Assembly (NCBI GenBank): GCA_002731875.1
Contig: PCCY01000004.1
Coordinates: 102,742 to 166,741 of the forward strand
Direction: 5' to 3'
From: Roseobacter sp.
GTDB taxonomy: Bacteria > Pseudomonadota > Alphaproteobacteria > Rhodobacterales > Rhodobacteraceae
Length of the DNA stretch: 64,000 nucleotides
The translations under genes were made by a program, and so were the position numbers. Shown here piece by piece: positions 1 to 10,099 of this stretch. Numbering within the stretch: position 1 is the stretch's first letter; each line of letters opens with the position of its first letter. Under the pieces are notes generated by a model. It made no database searches. It was not told the origin of the DNA and saw nothing but the letters and a program-made list of their open reading frames with translations.

Positions 1-363
1 GAGCCTGATCAGCTTGGCATCCAATCTGACACGATCCCCGATAAACCGCACGCGCACGCCCTCGGCTTTCAAAGCGCGGGTTTCCTTGGCGATATAGCGG
101 CGAAACAGGCTCATCAAACCGGCAACCTCGACCTGGGTGCGCTTCCAGTTTTCCGTAGAAAAGGCGAATATCGTCAGATATTCGACGCCGAAATCCGGAC
201 ATGCCTCGACGATCTCGCGGACCCGTTTCGCCCCGGCATGATGGCCAAACAGCCTGGGGCGCCCTCTTTGCGTCGCCCAACGACCATTGCCGTCCATGAT
301 GATTGCCACATGCCGCGGCGCCCCTGACACCAGTTCTGACGTTGGGGAGGACGCTGCGGACAT
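1..363 (-). CDS. uppS: Isoprenyl transferase (undecaprenyl diphosphate synthase), partial
   Basis: Condenses isopentenyl diphosphate onto farnesyl diphosphate to make the C55 carrier lipid for peptidoglycan. The gene runs off the left edge, so only about 120 N-terminal residues are visible. After a ~20-residue lead comes HVAIIMDGNGRWA, which carries the catalytic Asp and the diphosphate-binding Gly-Asn-Gly, and further on FAFSTENWKR, the second family signature. The ATG at 363 shares one base with the frr stop (TGATG), which suggests translational coupling. Order pyrH-frr-uppS, all leftward, is a standard alphaproteobacterial arrangement. Confidence 0.95.
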   Translation of the reverse strand, partial: MSAASSPTSELVSGAPRHVAIIMDGNGRWATQRGRPRLFGHHAGAKRVREIVEACPDFGVEYLTIFAFSTENWKRTQVEVAGLMSLFRRYIAKETRALKAEGVRVRFIGDRVRLDAKLIRL

Positions 364-926
364 CAAACTTGCATGATCTCAGCTTGCTTGGATTCAAGCT
401 GCTCATCTATGAGGGCAATAAACCGGTTGGTGAGATCCTGCACTTCGCTTTCCCAGACCTTCTGATCATCCTCGGACATCCCATCGGCCTTGGCCTTCTT
501 GATTTGATCCATGCCGTCGCGTCGGATGTTACGGATCGAAACGCGCGCATGTTCGGCATACTGACCGGCAACCTTGGTCAGTTGTGTCCGGCGTTCTTCG
601 TTCAGCTCGGGGATGGGCAGCATGATGATTGTGCCATTGAGCTGCGGGTTGATACCAAGACCGGATTCGCGGATCGCCTTTTCAACCTTGCCGACAAGAC
701 CCTTGTCCCACACGTTTATCGTAACCATGCGTGGTTCGGGCACGTTTACCGTTCCGACCTGGTTGATCGGCGTTTTGCTACCATAGGCGTCCACCATGAT
801 CGGTTCCAGCATCGACGCAGACGCCCGTCCGGTGCGAAGGGACGCGAATTCGGTGCGCAGTGACGATATGGCACCGTCCATGCGTCGCTCAAGATCGTCT
901 GTATCCAGCATAAAATCGTCTGACAT
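363..926 (-). CDS. frr: Ribosome recycling factor
   Basis: Splits post-termination 70S complexes together with EF-G so that ribosomes can be reused. The 187-residue product has the normal family length. The N-terminal half carries [20 protein letters not shown], and the C-terminal helix contains [17 protein letters not shown], both part of the three-helix bundle. A GAGGA element lies just upstream of the ATG at 926. It lies about 100 bp downstream of pyrH and overlaps the uppS start by one base, so the three genes are probably co-transcribed. Confidence 0.97.
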   Translation of the reverse strand: MSDDFMLDTDDLERRMDGAISSLRTEFASLRTGRASASMLEPIMVDAYGSKTPINQVGTVNVPEPRMVTINVWDKGLVGKVEKAIRESGLGINPQLNGTIIMLPIPELNEERRTQLTKVAGQYAEHARVSIRNIRRDGMDQIKKAKADGMSEDDQKVWESEVQDLTNRFIALIDEQLESKQAEIMQV

Positions 927-1024
927 GATGTCCTCGGTCGGTTGGTAACTGTGTAAATCTGGGTCGATATAGCGCTATCGGGTCCCAGATGTATAGGGAA
1001 ACGCGTATATCTTGGGTGGGCGGC

Positions 1025-1753
1025 TTAACCTTGTACCCGCGTATAAGTGCCCTGCCCCGCTAGTATGCCACGAAACCCGCCTGGCTCGTCGAGCGAAAAT
1101 ACGATGATCGGCAGATTGTTGTCGCGCGCCAGCGCGATCGCCGATGCGTCCATGACACCCAGGCGCTTTTGCAGCACGTCGTCATAACTGACGGTATCGT
1201 ATCGCTTGGCATCCGCATGTTTCGCAGGGTCCTTATCGTATACGCCGTCAACCTTCGTACCCTTGAAGATCGCTTCGCAGGCCATTTCATTGGCACGCAG
1301 GGTCGCGGCGGTATCGGTCGTGAAATACGGGTTGCCGGTACCGGCGGCAAAGATGCAGACCCGCTTTTTTTCCAGATGTCGCACCGCGCGCCGGCGGATG
1401 TACGGTTCGGCGACCTCGTTCATGGTGATCGCGGAAATGACGCGGGTGTGAATACCCAGTTCTTCCAGCGCCGACTGCATCGCCAATGCGTTCATCACCG
1501 TGGCCAGCATCCCCATGTAGTCTGCCGTTGTTCTCTCCATCCCCTGCGCCGAACCTTGCAAACCACGGAAAATATTTCCGCCGCCAATGACCATGCAGAT
1601 CTCGACGCCCAAGTCATGAACGGTTTTGACCTCGTTGGCGATACGCTGGACAGTCGGCGGGTGCAGCCCAAACCCCAGATCGCCCATCAATGCTTCTCCC
1701 GAGATCTTTAGCATAACGCGCTTGAATGTCACGTTGGGGAGACTGTCGGTCAT
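1025..1753 (-). CDS. pyrH: Uridylate kinase (UMP kinase)
   Basis: Phosphorylates UMP to UDP in pyrimidine nucleotide synthesis. It is an amino-acid-kinase-fold enzyme, not related to eukaryotic UMP kinases. The N-terminus reads [13 protein letters not shown], followed by the glycine-rich [10 protein letters not shown], both nucleotide-binding. A second in-frame ATG lies at 1768, but its first bases form part of the AAAGG ribosome binding site that is correctly spaced for the ATG at 1753, so I chose 1753 (MTDSLPN, 242 residues). It is divergent from miaA and leads the leftward pyrH-frr-uppS group. Confidence 0.96.
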   Translation of the reverse strand: MTDSLPNVTFKRVMLKISGEALMGDLGFGLHPPTVQRIANEVKTVHDLGVEICMVIGGGNIFRGLQGSAQGMERTTADYMGMLATVMNALAMQSALEELGIHTRVISAITMNEVAEPYIRRRAVRHLEKKRVCIFAAGTGNPYFTTDTAATLRANEMACEAIFKGTKVDGVYDKDPAKHADAKRYDTVSYDDVLQKRLGVMDASAIALARDNNLPIIVFSLDEPGGFRGILAGQGTYTRVQG

Positions 1754-1853
1754 AGGAGCACCTTTCATCGGTGGCTTGGGGGTTTTCTTTGAGCCGTAAA
1801 ATGTCGCAAATAGCGAAAAGGTTCAATGCTCCGTCAAAGGTTCGCGTAAAGAA

Positions 1854-2750
1854 ATGCCTAATGCTCTGCTGAACAAGTCATCCGATGTGTTGGATGTTGT
1901 CGATCCGAATACACCGGTATTGATCGCAGGACCCACGGCGTCCGGAAAATCGGCATTGGCGCTGGCGATCGCACAGGCTCAGGGCGGGGTGATCGTGAAC
2001 GCGGACGCCAGCCAAGTCTATGATTGCTGGCGCGTGATCTCGGCCCGTCCGTCGAAACAGGAAGTCGCGCAGGTGCCGCATCTTCTTTATGGGCATGTCG
2101 ACGCAACATCAATTTATTCTGTGGGGCATTGGTTGCGCGAGGTCACACAGATACTGACCCAGGATCAAAGGCCGATCATCGTCGGCGGTACCGGACTGTA
2201 CTTCAATGCGCTCACCGCAGGACTGGCCGATATCCCACCGGTGCCGGACGCGGTGCGCAGCCAGGCCAGTTCCACCCATATCGACGATATGATCGCAGGA
2301 CTGGACCCGGAGACGGCCGGACGGATTGATCTTAACAACCCCAGACGGGTGCAACGGGCGTGGGAGGTGCTTGCGGCGACGGGGCGCGGGTTGGCTGACT
2401 GGCAAGACAGTACCCCCCCGCCGCTACTGGCGTTGAACCGCTGCCACGCGATTGCGGTTCACGCCGACAAGGAATGGTTGAACAGAAGGATCATTCGCCG
2501 CTTTGACCAGATGCTTGAACAAGGCGCGTTAGACGAAGTTGCCGCTGTGCTTGAGACCTATAATCCGACGTTGCCAGCACATCAGGCAATAGGTGTACCA
2601 GAACTGATTTGCTACTTAAGAGGGAAACTTACACTTGACGTGGCGCGCTTGGATGCAATCATAGCGACACGGCAATATGCCAAACGGCAAAGAACATGGT
2701 TACGAAAAAACACGACTAATTGGTTAGAGTATTCGCCGCACGGACAGTAG
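1854..2750 (+). CDS. miaA: tRNA dimethylallyltransferase
   Basis: Transfers a dimethylallyl group to N6 of A37 in tRNAs that read codons starting with U. The P-loop is [15 protein letters not shown] near residue 25. The conserved [11 protein letters not shown] follows near residue 50, and [17 protein letters not shown] near 105. [10 protein letters not shown] and the C-terminal [12 protein letters not shown] complete the signature. At 298 residues it has normal family length. It is divergent from pyrH with an 100-bp shared intergenic region. The nearest AAAGG lies 13 bases upstream of the start, so initiation may be weak. Confidence 0.95.
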   Translation: MPNALLNKSSDVLDVVDPNTPVLIAGPTASGKSALALAIAQAQGGVIVNADASQVYDCWRVISARPSKQEVAQVPHLLYGHVDATSIYSVGHWLREVTQILTQDQRPIIVGGTGLYFNALTAGLADIPPVPDAVRSQASSTHIDDMIAGLDPETAGRIDLNNPRRVQRAWEVLAATGRGLADWQDSTPPPLLALNRCHAIAVHADKEWLNRRIIRRFDQMLEQGALDEVAAVLETYNPTLPAHQAIGVPELICYLRGKLTLDVARLDAIIATRQYAKRQRTWLRKNTTNWLEYSPHGQ

Positions 2751-2808
2751 CATGGGTGTAACATACGAGATGGGTATTTTCTTTAAATGTGAATATTTAT
2801 GAATTTCA

Positions 2809-3624
2809 TTGCGTTTATACGACGAGCTTTCACTTGTGATCCCTGATGCTATCGAAGTTTTGACGCTTGCCCAGCTGTCCCGCGGTCAGGAATGGCGGAT
2901 ACAGTTATGCCATGACCACCCTGCTCACCTGCTGATATGGATTACCCGCGGTCAGGGGTTGCTGCAATTGGACGGCCAAAGGCGCGGATTGGGGACGCAT
3001 AATGCTGTTTTCGTCCCCGCGCACGCATTGTTTTCTATCGACATCGGGCGGCAGGGTATTGGGCATGCTGTGGTGATACCCGAGGGAACGCCTTTGCGCC
3101 TGCCCCAGATGCCCCGGCATCTGCGTATTCGCGACGTTCAGGTGCAAACCGAGCTTACAGGTCTGGTCGAGGCCGCACAGCGCGAACAGCAAGCAAAACG
3201 TTCGCTGTCACACGATGCAATCGAAGGCTACGCGGCCCTAATGTCAGTGTGGTTAAGACGCCAGATCATGCAGGATGAGCACATTCCCCCCAGACGCAAC
3301 GCTGGCGCGCGATTAAGCGCACGATTTTGCCAGATGGTATCGGACCGGTTTGCCACGGGCGCCCCTATGGCCGCCTATGCCCAATCGCTTGATGTCACGC
3401 CGACTCACCTGACCCGGGCCGTGAAATCTGCCACTGGCAAAACAGCGGCGGATATACTGACTGAACGCGTTGTGCATGAAGCACGAAATTTGCTGACGAC
3501 GACGGATCATTCGGCCCAGGACATCGCACGACATCTGGGATTCGGGTCCGCGGCCTATTTCACGCGGTACATCCAGCACCACACCGGTCAGCTTCCCAGC
3601 AAGCTGCGCAAACCGAAACCATGA
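2809..3624 (+). CDS. AraC-family transcriptional regulator
   Basis: A 271-residue regulator with an N-terminal cupin-like sensing half (about residues 25-110) and a C-terminal double helix-turn-helix (about 170-268). The second half shows the AraC pattern: YAQSLDVTPTHLTRAVKSAT, then HSAQDIARHLGFGSAAYFTR and a terminal HTGQLPSKLR. The start used is TTG at 2809, because an in-frame stop lies just upstream and the nearby ATG at 2799 is in another frame. This makes the exact start uncertain. It lies 260 bp upstream of the peptide ABC transporter on the same strand and may regulate it, but that is inference. Confidence 0.85.
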   Translation: MRLYDELSLVIPDAIEVLTLAQLSRGQEWRIQLCHDHPAHLLIWITRGQGLLQLDGQRRGLGTHNAVFVPAHALFSIDIGRQGIGHAVVIPEGTPLRLPQMPRHLRIRDVQVQTELTGLVEAAQREQQAKRSLSHDAIEGYAALMSVWLRRQIMQDEHIPPRRNAGARLSARFCQMVSDRFATGAPMAAYAQSLDVTPTHLTRAVKSATGKTAADILTERVVHEARNLLTTTDHSAQDIARHLGFGSAAYFTRYIQHHTGQLPSKLRKPKP

Positions 3625-3737
3625 TCGAAACCTGCCGGCGCGCGCGCGAAAATGTCGCTTTTCCATCATGAAAGCGCAAAACGCGACATTGACCTTCGCT
3701 GCGATCTGGTGCCTCATGGCTGTCACAACAAAAAAAG

Positions 3738-3757
3738 CGTCCCGCACATACGGGACG
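3738..3757. terminator. Strong hairpin with a T tract on the minus strand, no gene to terminate
   Basis: A perfect 7-bp stem (CGTCCCG / CGGGACG) with a six-base loop. Six A's sit immediately to its left, so on the minus strand the stem is followed by a T run as in a rho-independent terminator. No leftward gene lies to the right of it. Read rightward, the position just before the permease gene resembles the stem-loops often found between a binding-protein gene and its permease. Confidence 0.5.
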
Positions 3758-3884
3758 ACAAGGGAAAGTGGCAGCGCGTTTACCCAGGTCCGATCCTGGG
3801 TCGCATTGCACCATAAACGAGCCAAGAACGCGACGCGCCCCAGTGCCTGCGGGAGATGCAACGTGTCAACAGCAGGGATATTCC

Positions 3885-4970
3885 ATGGGTGTATTCATAC
3901 TTCGTCGTTTGGGCGTCATACTTCTAACGGCGTTCTGCCTGACTTTCATCGTGTTCTGGTTGACAAATCTGTACCCGAATCTGGAAAAACTGGCGAAGAC
4001 CCAAGGTAACTTTCGCATGTCTGACGAAGCGGTCGCCAGCTATCTGGGCAATCGGGGTTATCTGGAACCAACACCGCTGAAGTTCGGGCAATGGTTGGGG
4101 GTGGTCCCGGGCTGGGTCACCGAAACCCAGGACGGCAAGGTTTTCGGCCGCTGTTTTCAGGACGGAACTCCGGTGGCAGAGCGCCCGAAATTCTGCGGTA
4201 TCTTGCAAGGCGACTGGGGTTATTCCACGGTATTCAAGGAAGACGTAGGGCCGACCGTGATCAAGCGATTGGGCTTGACCGGCAAGCTGATGTTCTTTGT
4301 TCTGCTTCTGATGGTCCCGTCTGCATTGATTGTAGGGGTTCTGGCTGGCATGCGCGAGGGGACCCGGCTTGATCGGTCCCTGTCGACCTTTTCGATCGCC
4401 ACCACCGCCACCCCCGAATATGTTTCCGGTGTGATCTTTATCGCGGTTCTCGCGTCATCGAAATTCGGCTTGTCACCCCTGCTGGCGGAATGGGGATGGA
4501 TCGACAGCAAAACCCTGTTCCTCGGCTCTGCGACGAGCGCGATGAAAGACGCGACCTTTTGGAACTTCTTTCTGCCGGTCCTGACGATCTCTTTGTACGG
4601 GATGGGATATATCGCACGTATGACACGAGCGTCGATGACCGAAGTCATGACAGCGCAGTATATTCGTACCGCACGGTTAAAGGGCGTCAAGTTCAGCAAC
4701 ATCGTTATGAAACATGCGCTAAGAAACGCTCTTATCGCTCCGTTCACCGTCATCATGTTGCAGATACCGTGGCTGCTGAACGGGGTGGTCATCGTAGAAA
4801 CCTTGTTCAACTACAAAGGTTTCGGCTGGCTTTTGGTGCAGGCGGCGTCAAATAACGATATCGAACTGTTGCTGGCGGTTTCTGTCGTGTCGGTTGTGGT
4901 GGTGCTGGCGACGCAGCTGATCTCGGATATCGGCTATGTTCTTTTGAATCCGCGCATCCGCATTACCTAA
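3885..4970 (+). CDS. Peptide-type ABC transporter permease (OppB/DppB family)
   Basis: First membrane subunit of an oligopeptide/dipeptide-type importer. The frame stays open upstream, but the real start is the ATG at 3885: it follows an AGGGA element and begins MGVFILRRLGVILLTAFCLT, the usual first membrane helix of this family. The 361-residue product has a periplasmic segment of about 110 residues after helix 1, then five helices. The EAA loop reads YIRTARLKGVKFSNIVMKHA with ALRNALIAP. The stretch ending LFNYKGFGWLLVQAA is also typical. The second permease follows after 15 bp. Confidence 0.92.
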   Translation: MGVFILRRLGVILLTAFCLTFIVFWLTNLYPNLEKLAKTQGNFRMSDEAVASYLGNRGYLEPTPLKFGQWLGVVPGWVTETQDGKVFGRCFQDGTPVAERPKFCGILQGDWGYSTVFKEDVGPTVIKRLGLTGKLMFFVLLLMVPSALIVGVLAGMREGTRLDRSLSTFSIATTATPEYVSGVIFIAVLASSKFGLSPLLAEWGWIDSKTLFLGSATSAMKDATFWNFFLPVLTISLYGMGYIARMTRASMTEVMTAQYIRTARLKGVKFSNIVMKHALRNALIAPFTVIMLQIPWLLNGVVIVETLFNYKGFGWLLVQAASNNDIELLLAVSVVSVVVVLATQLISDIGYVLLNPRIRIT

Positions 4971-4985
4971 GGAAAGGGCAAGGGC

Positions 4986-6448
4986 ATGGAAGCTTTGACA
5001 TGGACAGGCGCGCTGACTTGGCTGAACCCGATCCTGGGACTGTCCGCTGCGATCATGGTGGCGGCATATACCGCGCAGATCGTGGTGTCGGTCATGCCCC
5101 GTGCCGGCCTTCGGTCGGCGGGGGGGACGTGGCGAGCGTGGATCGAGGCCCAGGGGGAGTGTTCGCCAAAACCGGGAGCTACGCTTTTCGGGCAAGTATC
5201 GTGCTGATTTTGATCTACGTGCTGGCAGGTATCTTCGTCGGACCGACGGCAGGCATCGTGGGGGCGATTTCGCGTCAGCTCCTGCCGGTGTGGCTGGCCC
5301 TGGTCGTTACGTTCGCGGTCTCGGTGGTTTTCAAGCGCAAGCTGGGTCTTTACGGTAAACTCTTTGACAGCACCGTCGGAATGATCGGCTTTGCCCTGGT
5401 CATGTTCTGGGTATTCACGGGAATATTCGGAGGCGTCTTTGATGTTCTGGTGACCCACGACAGCCTAAGCCAGGTGTCGGGGATGAAAAACAAGCTGCCC
5501 GGCACGCCCCTGGCACGGGCCGACGCGACCGACTATCCTTGGTTCCTGCTTGGGGGGGATAACCTGGCGCGCGACGTGTTCAGCAGGTTGATCAAGGGAT
5601 CGTGGGTCGTGATCCAGATCGCGCCGATGGCGACGATTTTTGCCTTTATGGTTGGCATCACGCTTGGCCTGCCGGCGGGATATTACGGCGGAAAGCTCGA
5701 TGTGTTCCTGAGCTTTCTGGCCAACCTCATCCTGGCGTTTCCGGTGATATTGATCTTTTATCTCCTCGTCACGCCCGAGATCGTGCTGACAGGGTTGCCA
5801 AGTTATATGGCCATCGTCTTGTTCATCTTCCCGTTGGTGTTTGTCGCGGTTCTTTTGAATTCGCGCTATTACACCCAGCCGTCCGTCCGCACGCCGGTAT
5901 TGATTGCGGTGCTGGGATTGTTCGGGTGGCTCTATCTGTCGATGATATCGAACGACGGGGCCCTGGTGAAAACCAGTACTTACGATATCCCCGGTCTGCC
6001 CGCATTTCTTGATCTGTTTGACATCGGCCCTGGCCTTCTGGTGGTTTTTGTCGCTGTGGTTTTTGTCAATGCACCCACGGTGTTTCGTATCGTTCGCGGG
6101 CTGGCGCTGGACATCAAAACCCGCGACTACGTTGCCGCCGCGCAGACCCGGGGCGAAGGACCTTGGTATATCATGCTATGGGAGATCCTGCCCAATGCGC
6201 GGGGACCGCTGATCGTCGATTTCTGCCTGCGCATTGGCTACACGACCATATTATTGGGAACGTTGGGTTTTTTCGGGTTGGGACTGGAATCCGAAAGCCC
6301 TGATTGGGGAACGACGATCAACGCGGGGCGGCGGTTGCTGTCGCTGTACCCCCATGCCGCAATCGTGCCGGCCCTGGCATTGTTGAGCCTGGTTCTGGGG
6401 CTCAACCTATTGGCCGATGGATTGCGAGAAGAAAGTTTGCGGGATTGA
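4986..6448 (+). CDS. Peptide-type ABC transporter permease (OppC/DppC family), apparent frameshift
   Basis: Second membrane subunit of the importer. Translation from the ATG at 4986 gives a credible N-terminus with a first helix (MEALTWTGALTWLNPILGLS), but this frame stops at 5207. The remainder, from about GGVFAKTGSYAFRAS onward, is in the -1 frame and runs intact to 6448. The switch falls near the G runs at 5120-5126 or 5153-5157; adding one G to the second run would join the frames as WIEAQGGVFAKTGS. The C-terminal half has the family EAA loop (YVAAAQTRGEGPWYIMLWEI) and a LGFFGLGLESESPDWG segment. It is either a recent mutation, a sequencing error in a homopolymer, or slippage. Confidence 0.85.
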
Positions 6449-6462
6449 GTGAGGCGTTGATC

Positions 6463-6480
6463 CCGGGGGCCAGCCCCCGG
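6463..6480. repeat. GC-rich palindrome, REP-like
   Basis: An 8-bp perfect stem (CCGGGGGC / GCCCCCGG) with a two-base loop, followed by a further CCCCCGG copy at 6482-6488. It sits between the second permease and the ATPase gene. Similar GC-rich palindromes occur between genes in many Rhodobacterales genomes. It may stabilise the upstream mRNA; there is no T tract, so it is not a standard terminator. Confidence 0.5.
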
Positions 6481-6547
6481 ACCCCCGGAGTTTACGGGCA
6501 AAATGAAAACAGTCGGTGTGGTTCATTGATGGTGAGGAGCGGTGAAG

Positions 6548-8638
6548 ATGACAAAACGTACGTATGACGGACCCATTCTCGAGATCGACAATCTGTCGAT
6601 TTCGTTCTTCACGCGGCTGCGGGAAATTCCGGCGGTGATGGATTTTTCAGTGTCGGTAAAGCCGGGTGAGGCTGTGGGGCTGGTTGGGGAATCAGGGTGC
6701 GGCAAGTCGACGGTCGCGCTTGGGGTCATGCAGGATCTGGGTGCCAACGGCCGCGTCGTTGGCGGGTCGATTAAATTCAAGGGTCGCGATTTAAGCGAGA
6801 TGAGCGCTGAGGAACTGCGTGACATTCGCGGCAGCCAAATCGCGATGATCTATCAGGAACCGATGGCATCATTGAACCCGGCGATGCGTATTGGCAAGCA
6901 ACTGATGGAAGTGCCGATGATTCACGCGGGCATTTCCGAAAAACAGGCCTATGCACGCGCTCTTCAACTTGTGACGGATGTGAAGCTGCCTGATCCTGAA
7001 CGCATCCTGAAAGCCTATCCGCATCAGCTTTCAGGCGGACAACAGCAGCGCATCGTGATCGCGATGGCTTTGATGTCGGAACCATCCCTGTTGATACTGG
7101 ATGAACCCACAACCGCGTTGGATGTGACTGTCGAGGCCGCAATTGTCGAACTGGTCAAGGATCTGGGTCGGAAATACGGCACATCAATGCTGTTCATCAG
7201 CCATAATCTGGGGTTGGTTCTGGAGACCTGTGACCGGATTTGCGTGATGTATTCGGGAGAGGCCGTGGAGCGCGGGTCGATTGAAGATGTGTTCGACGAA
7301 ATGCAGCATCCTTATACCCAAGCGCTTTTCCGGTCGATCCCGCTGCCCGGTGCCGATAAGAACGCGCGCCCGCTTATCGCCATTCCCGGCAATTTCCCGT
7401 TACCACACGAGCGTCCGCCTGGGTGTAATTTCGGACCACGCTGCGATTATTTTCAGGCCGGCCGCTGCGATCAGGGCCCGATCATGATGCAGGATGTGCC
7501 CGGAAATGAGCGCCACGCAACGCGTTGCGTGAGATTTCAGGAAATAGACTGGGCCGCCCCGCCCCAGATGGCGGAACTGAAGGAAAAGGGCGAGATCGGC
7601 AGAGTTGTCTTGAAGATGGACAAGCTGAAGAAATACTATCAGGTCGCCGCAAATTCGATGTTCGGCGGCATCGCGGCAAAGGTTGTCAAAGCCAACGAAG
7701 AACTGAGCTTTGAGGCCCATGAATCTGAAACACTGGCGATTGTTGGCGAATCCGGATGCGGGAAATCCACTTTTGCCAAGGTGCTGATGGGTCTTGAAAC
7801 CGCGACCGAAGGCCGGATCATGCTGGATGGGCAGGATATCGGGAACATCCCCATCGAGGATCGCAGCACCCAGAATGTCGCTGATATCCAAATGGTTTTC
7901 CAAAACCCTTTCGACACGTTGAACCCGTCAATGACTGTGGGCAGGCAGATCATCCGCGCGCTCGAGATATTCAGGGTCGGCGACAACAGCAAGGACCGGC
8001 ATCGGCGGATGCTTGAACTGCTCGACCTTGTCAAACTACCACGCGAATTTGCAAATCGCATGCCCCGCCAGTTGTCAGGTGGCCAAAAGCAGCGGGTCGG
8101 CATTGCGCGGGCCTTTGCAGGAGATGCCCGTATCGTTGTGGCGGATGAACCGGTTTCGGCACTTGATGTTTCGGTTCAGGCAGCGGTGACCGACCTGCTG
8201 ATGGAAATCCAACGGGAGCAAAAGACCACCCTGCTTTTCATCAGTCACGATCTTAGCATCGTGCGGTATCTGAGTGACCGGGTGATGGTCATGTATCTGG
8301 GCCATGTGGTCGAACTGGGCACAACCGATCAGGTGTTTTCGCCACCCTATCACCCTTATACCGAGGCGCTGTTATCGGCGGTACCGATTGCGGATACCCG
8401 CGTCAAGAAAAAGCACATTGTACTGGAAGGCGACGTACCATCGGCGATGAACCCGCCGCCCGGATGCCCGTTTCAAACGCGGTGCCGTTGGAAATCGCAA
8501 GTGCCGGGCGATAAATGCGAAACCGTGCTGCCTGCCCTGCGACGCCTCGCAAGCGACCACGAGATCAAATGTCACCTTACCGATGCACAACTGGCCGAAA
8601 TGGAGCCGGTCATAGAGCTGGACCTCGCTGCGCAATAA
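6548..8638 (+). CDS. Peptide-type ABC transporter, fused double ATP-binding protein
   Basis: Energises the two permeases. Two complete OppD/OppF-type ATPase domains are fused in 696 residues. Domain 1 (about 10-330) has Walker A GESGCGKST, signature LSGGQQQR and Walker B LLILDEPTTALD. Domain 2 (about 360-695) has Walker A GESGCGKST, signature LSGGQKQR and Walker B IVVADEPVSALD. Each ends in the cysteine-containing oligopeptide C-terminal region (PPGCNFGPRCDYFQAGRCD and PPGCPFQTRC). ATG at 6548 is preferred over GTG at 6542 because GAGGAG is 8 bases upstream of it. Confidence 0.95.
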   Translation: MTKRTYDGPILEIDNLSISFFTRLREIPAVMDFSVSVKPGEAVGLVGESGCGKSTVALGVMQDLGANGRVVGGSIKFKGRDLSEMSAEELRDIRGSQIAMIYQEPMASLNPAMRIGKQLMEVPMIHAGISEKQAYARALQLVTDVKLPDPERILKAYPHQLSGGQQQRIVIAMALMSEPSLLILDEPTTALDVTVEAAIVELVKDLGRKYGTSMLFISHNLGLVLETCDRICVMYSGEAVERGSIEDVFDEMQHPYTQALFRSIPLPGADKNARPLIAIPGNFPLPHERPPGCNFGPRCDYFQAGRCDQGPIMMQDVPGNERHATRCVRFQEIDWAAPPQMAELKEKGEIGRVVLKMDKLKKYYQVAANSMFGGIAAKVVKANEELSFEAHESETLAIVGESGCGKSTFAKVLMGLETATEGRIMLDGQDIGNIPIEDRSTQNVADIQMVFQNPFDTLNPSMTVGRQIIRALEIFRVGDNSKDRHRRMLELLDLVKLPREFANRMPRQLSGGQKQRVGIARAFAGDARIVVADEPVSALDVSVQAAVTDLLMEIQREQKTTLLFISHDLSIVRYLSDRVMVMYLGHVVELGTTDQVFSPPYHPYTEALLSAVPIADTRVKKKHIVLEGDVPSAMNPPPGCPFQTRCRWKSQVPGDKCETVLPALRRLASDHEIKCHLTDAQLAEMEPVIELDLAAQ

Positions 8639-8739
8639 TAAATTTGTGTAGGGTCGCCGGGGGCGCGTCCCGGCTGGCGCTAACGATTGGGGGCCGGCGT
8701 TCGACCGTTCACAAACCAAAGGTGCAGCAACGGGGACAG

Positions 8740-9324
8740 CTACAGCCCGGCGATGACCTTTACGTAATTGCGGGTCTCGGCGTAAGGCGGAATTCCGCCA
8801 TACTTTATAACGGCCCCGGGGCCAGCATTATACGCGGCAAGCGCAAGCCCCCAATTACCAAACGCGCGGTACTGGGATTTGAGATAGCGCGCGCCCCCGT
8901 CGAGATTTTCGTAAGGGTCGGTCGCATCGACCTTAAGGCGCGCGGCCGTTGCCGGCATGAGCTGCGCCAGCCCCACAGCGCCTTTGTGGGATTTGGCCGA
9001 CGGGTTCCACCCGCTCTCTTGTTGGACAAGGCGCAGAAATAATCCTTCGGGAATACCGTGTCGCTGTGCGGCTTCGCGCGCCATGCCGTGATAAATACCC
9101 TTGTACCGGCCGCTATATTTCGGCGTATCCCATTTGGTCGGGGTCACGACACGCTGTGGCTGCAATTTAACCGAGGCTGCATATTGCTTTGCAGCGCGTG
9201 TATCGAGAAGTTTCTTCTGGGATTCGAACAGCTTTGACCTGTCCTTGTTCGAAAACACCTCGGCGGTCAGCGGTGCTGGGGCGAATGCCATGCAACACAG
9301 CGCCGTCACGATCAATTTGTTCAT
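8740..9324 (-). CDS. Lytic transglycosylase (SLT domain)
   Basis: Periplasmic enzyme that cleaves peptidoglycan glycan strands. Starting at the ATG at 9324, behind an AGGGA element, it has a signal peptide ([21 protein letters not shown]). The SLT domain fills about residues 95-194. The catalytic Glu is in [11 protein letters not shown], followed by [22 protein letters not shown] and the closing ETRNYVKVI. At 194 residues it is short, essentially one domain plus a basic linker. It is divergent from ssb. Confidence 0.92.
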   Translation of the reverse strand: MNKLIVTALCCMAFAPAPLTAEVFSNKDRSKLFESQKKLLDTRAAKQYAASVKLQPQRVVTPTKWDTPKYSGRYKGIYHGMAREAAQRHGIPEGLFLRLVQQESGWNPSAKSHKGAVGLAQLMPATAARLKVDATDPYENLDGGARYLKSQYRAFGNWGLALAAYNAGPGAVIKYGGIPPYAETRNYVKVIAGL

Positions 9325-9531
9325 AAGGTCCCTGCCCCCTATGGCATAATTCCTGCGGGACCATATCAAACTGACACGTCATCGCCATCATTTATTTACA
9401 GACCTGAAAAACCACCCGGATAATGTCACCCTTCCCCTATTTTTCGCACATCCGCGTAGGTATAAGTTCAATCAAACCAGCGACCGCGCGGGATTCGTGC
9501 GGCGTTAATTTTTCAGTAGACAGGGGGCATT

Positions 9532-10029
9532 ATGGCCGGCTCAGTAAACAAAGTGATCCTAATCGGGAATCTGGGGCGTGATCCCGAAGTGCGTTCCTTT
9601 CAGAATGGCGGCAAGGTGTGCAACCTGCGCATAGCGACGTCTGAAACCTGGAAAGACCGCAATACCGGGGAGCGCCGCGAGAAAACCGAATGGCATTCTG
9701 TTGCGATCTTCCAAGAGGGGCTGGTGCGTATTGCCGAACAGTACCTCAAGAAAGGTTCCAAAGTTTACATCGAAGGCCAATTGCAGACACGTAAATGGCA
9801 GGACCAGTCCGGTGCCGACCGTTATAGCACCGAAGTCGTGTTGCAGGGTTTTGGCGGGACCTTGACCATGCTGGACGGTCGCGACGGTGGCGGCTCTGGT
9901 GGTGGATATGACAGCGGTCCATCGGATCCAGGCGGCTACGGGGGTGGCTATGATTCTGGCCCGTCGGGTGGCAATCAAGGCGGCGGCGGCGGATCCTCGC
10001 GCGATCTGGACGACGAGATCCCGTTCTAA
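9532..10029 (+). CDS. ssb: Single-stranded DNA-binding protein
   Basis: Tetrameric protein that coats single-stranded DNA in replication, recombination and repair. The OB-fold occupies about residues 1-110, opening with [16 protein letters not shown] and containing [10 protein letters not shown] and [16 protein letters not shown]. It is followed by a Gly/Ser-rich disordered linker and the acidic tip DDEIPF, which binds partner proteins. Its 165 residues are typical. A hairpin terminator lies 24 bp downstream. Confidence 0.97.
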   Translation: MAGSVNKVILIGNLGRDPEVRSFQNGGKVCNLRIATSETWKDRNTGERREKTEWHSVAIFQEGLVRIAEQYLKKGSKVYIEGQLQTRKWQDQSGADRYSTEVVLQGFGGTLTMLDGRDGGGSGGGYDSGPSDPGGYGGGYDSGPSGGNQGGGGGSSRDLDDEIPF

Positions 10030-10052
10030 TTTTCCATCAACTTTAACCGATC

Positions 10053-10080
10053 AAAGGCGGGCAAATGCCCGCCTTTTTCT
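10053..10080 (+). terminator. Rho-independent terminator of ssb
   Basis: An 11-bp perfect stem (AAAGGCGGGCA / TGCCCGCCTTT) with a two-base AA loop, followed by TTTCT. It lies between convergent ssb and aroB and may work weakly in the other direction too. Confidence 0.85.
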
Positions 10081-10099
10081 GTAATCCGATACATCAGGT

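Noticed and set aside
3668..4009. 113-codon frame starting with a signal-peptide-like sequence
   Set aside because: It overlaps the permease in another frame, and after the first 19 residues the sequence is not protein-like; kept only as a possible gene remnant.
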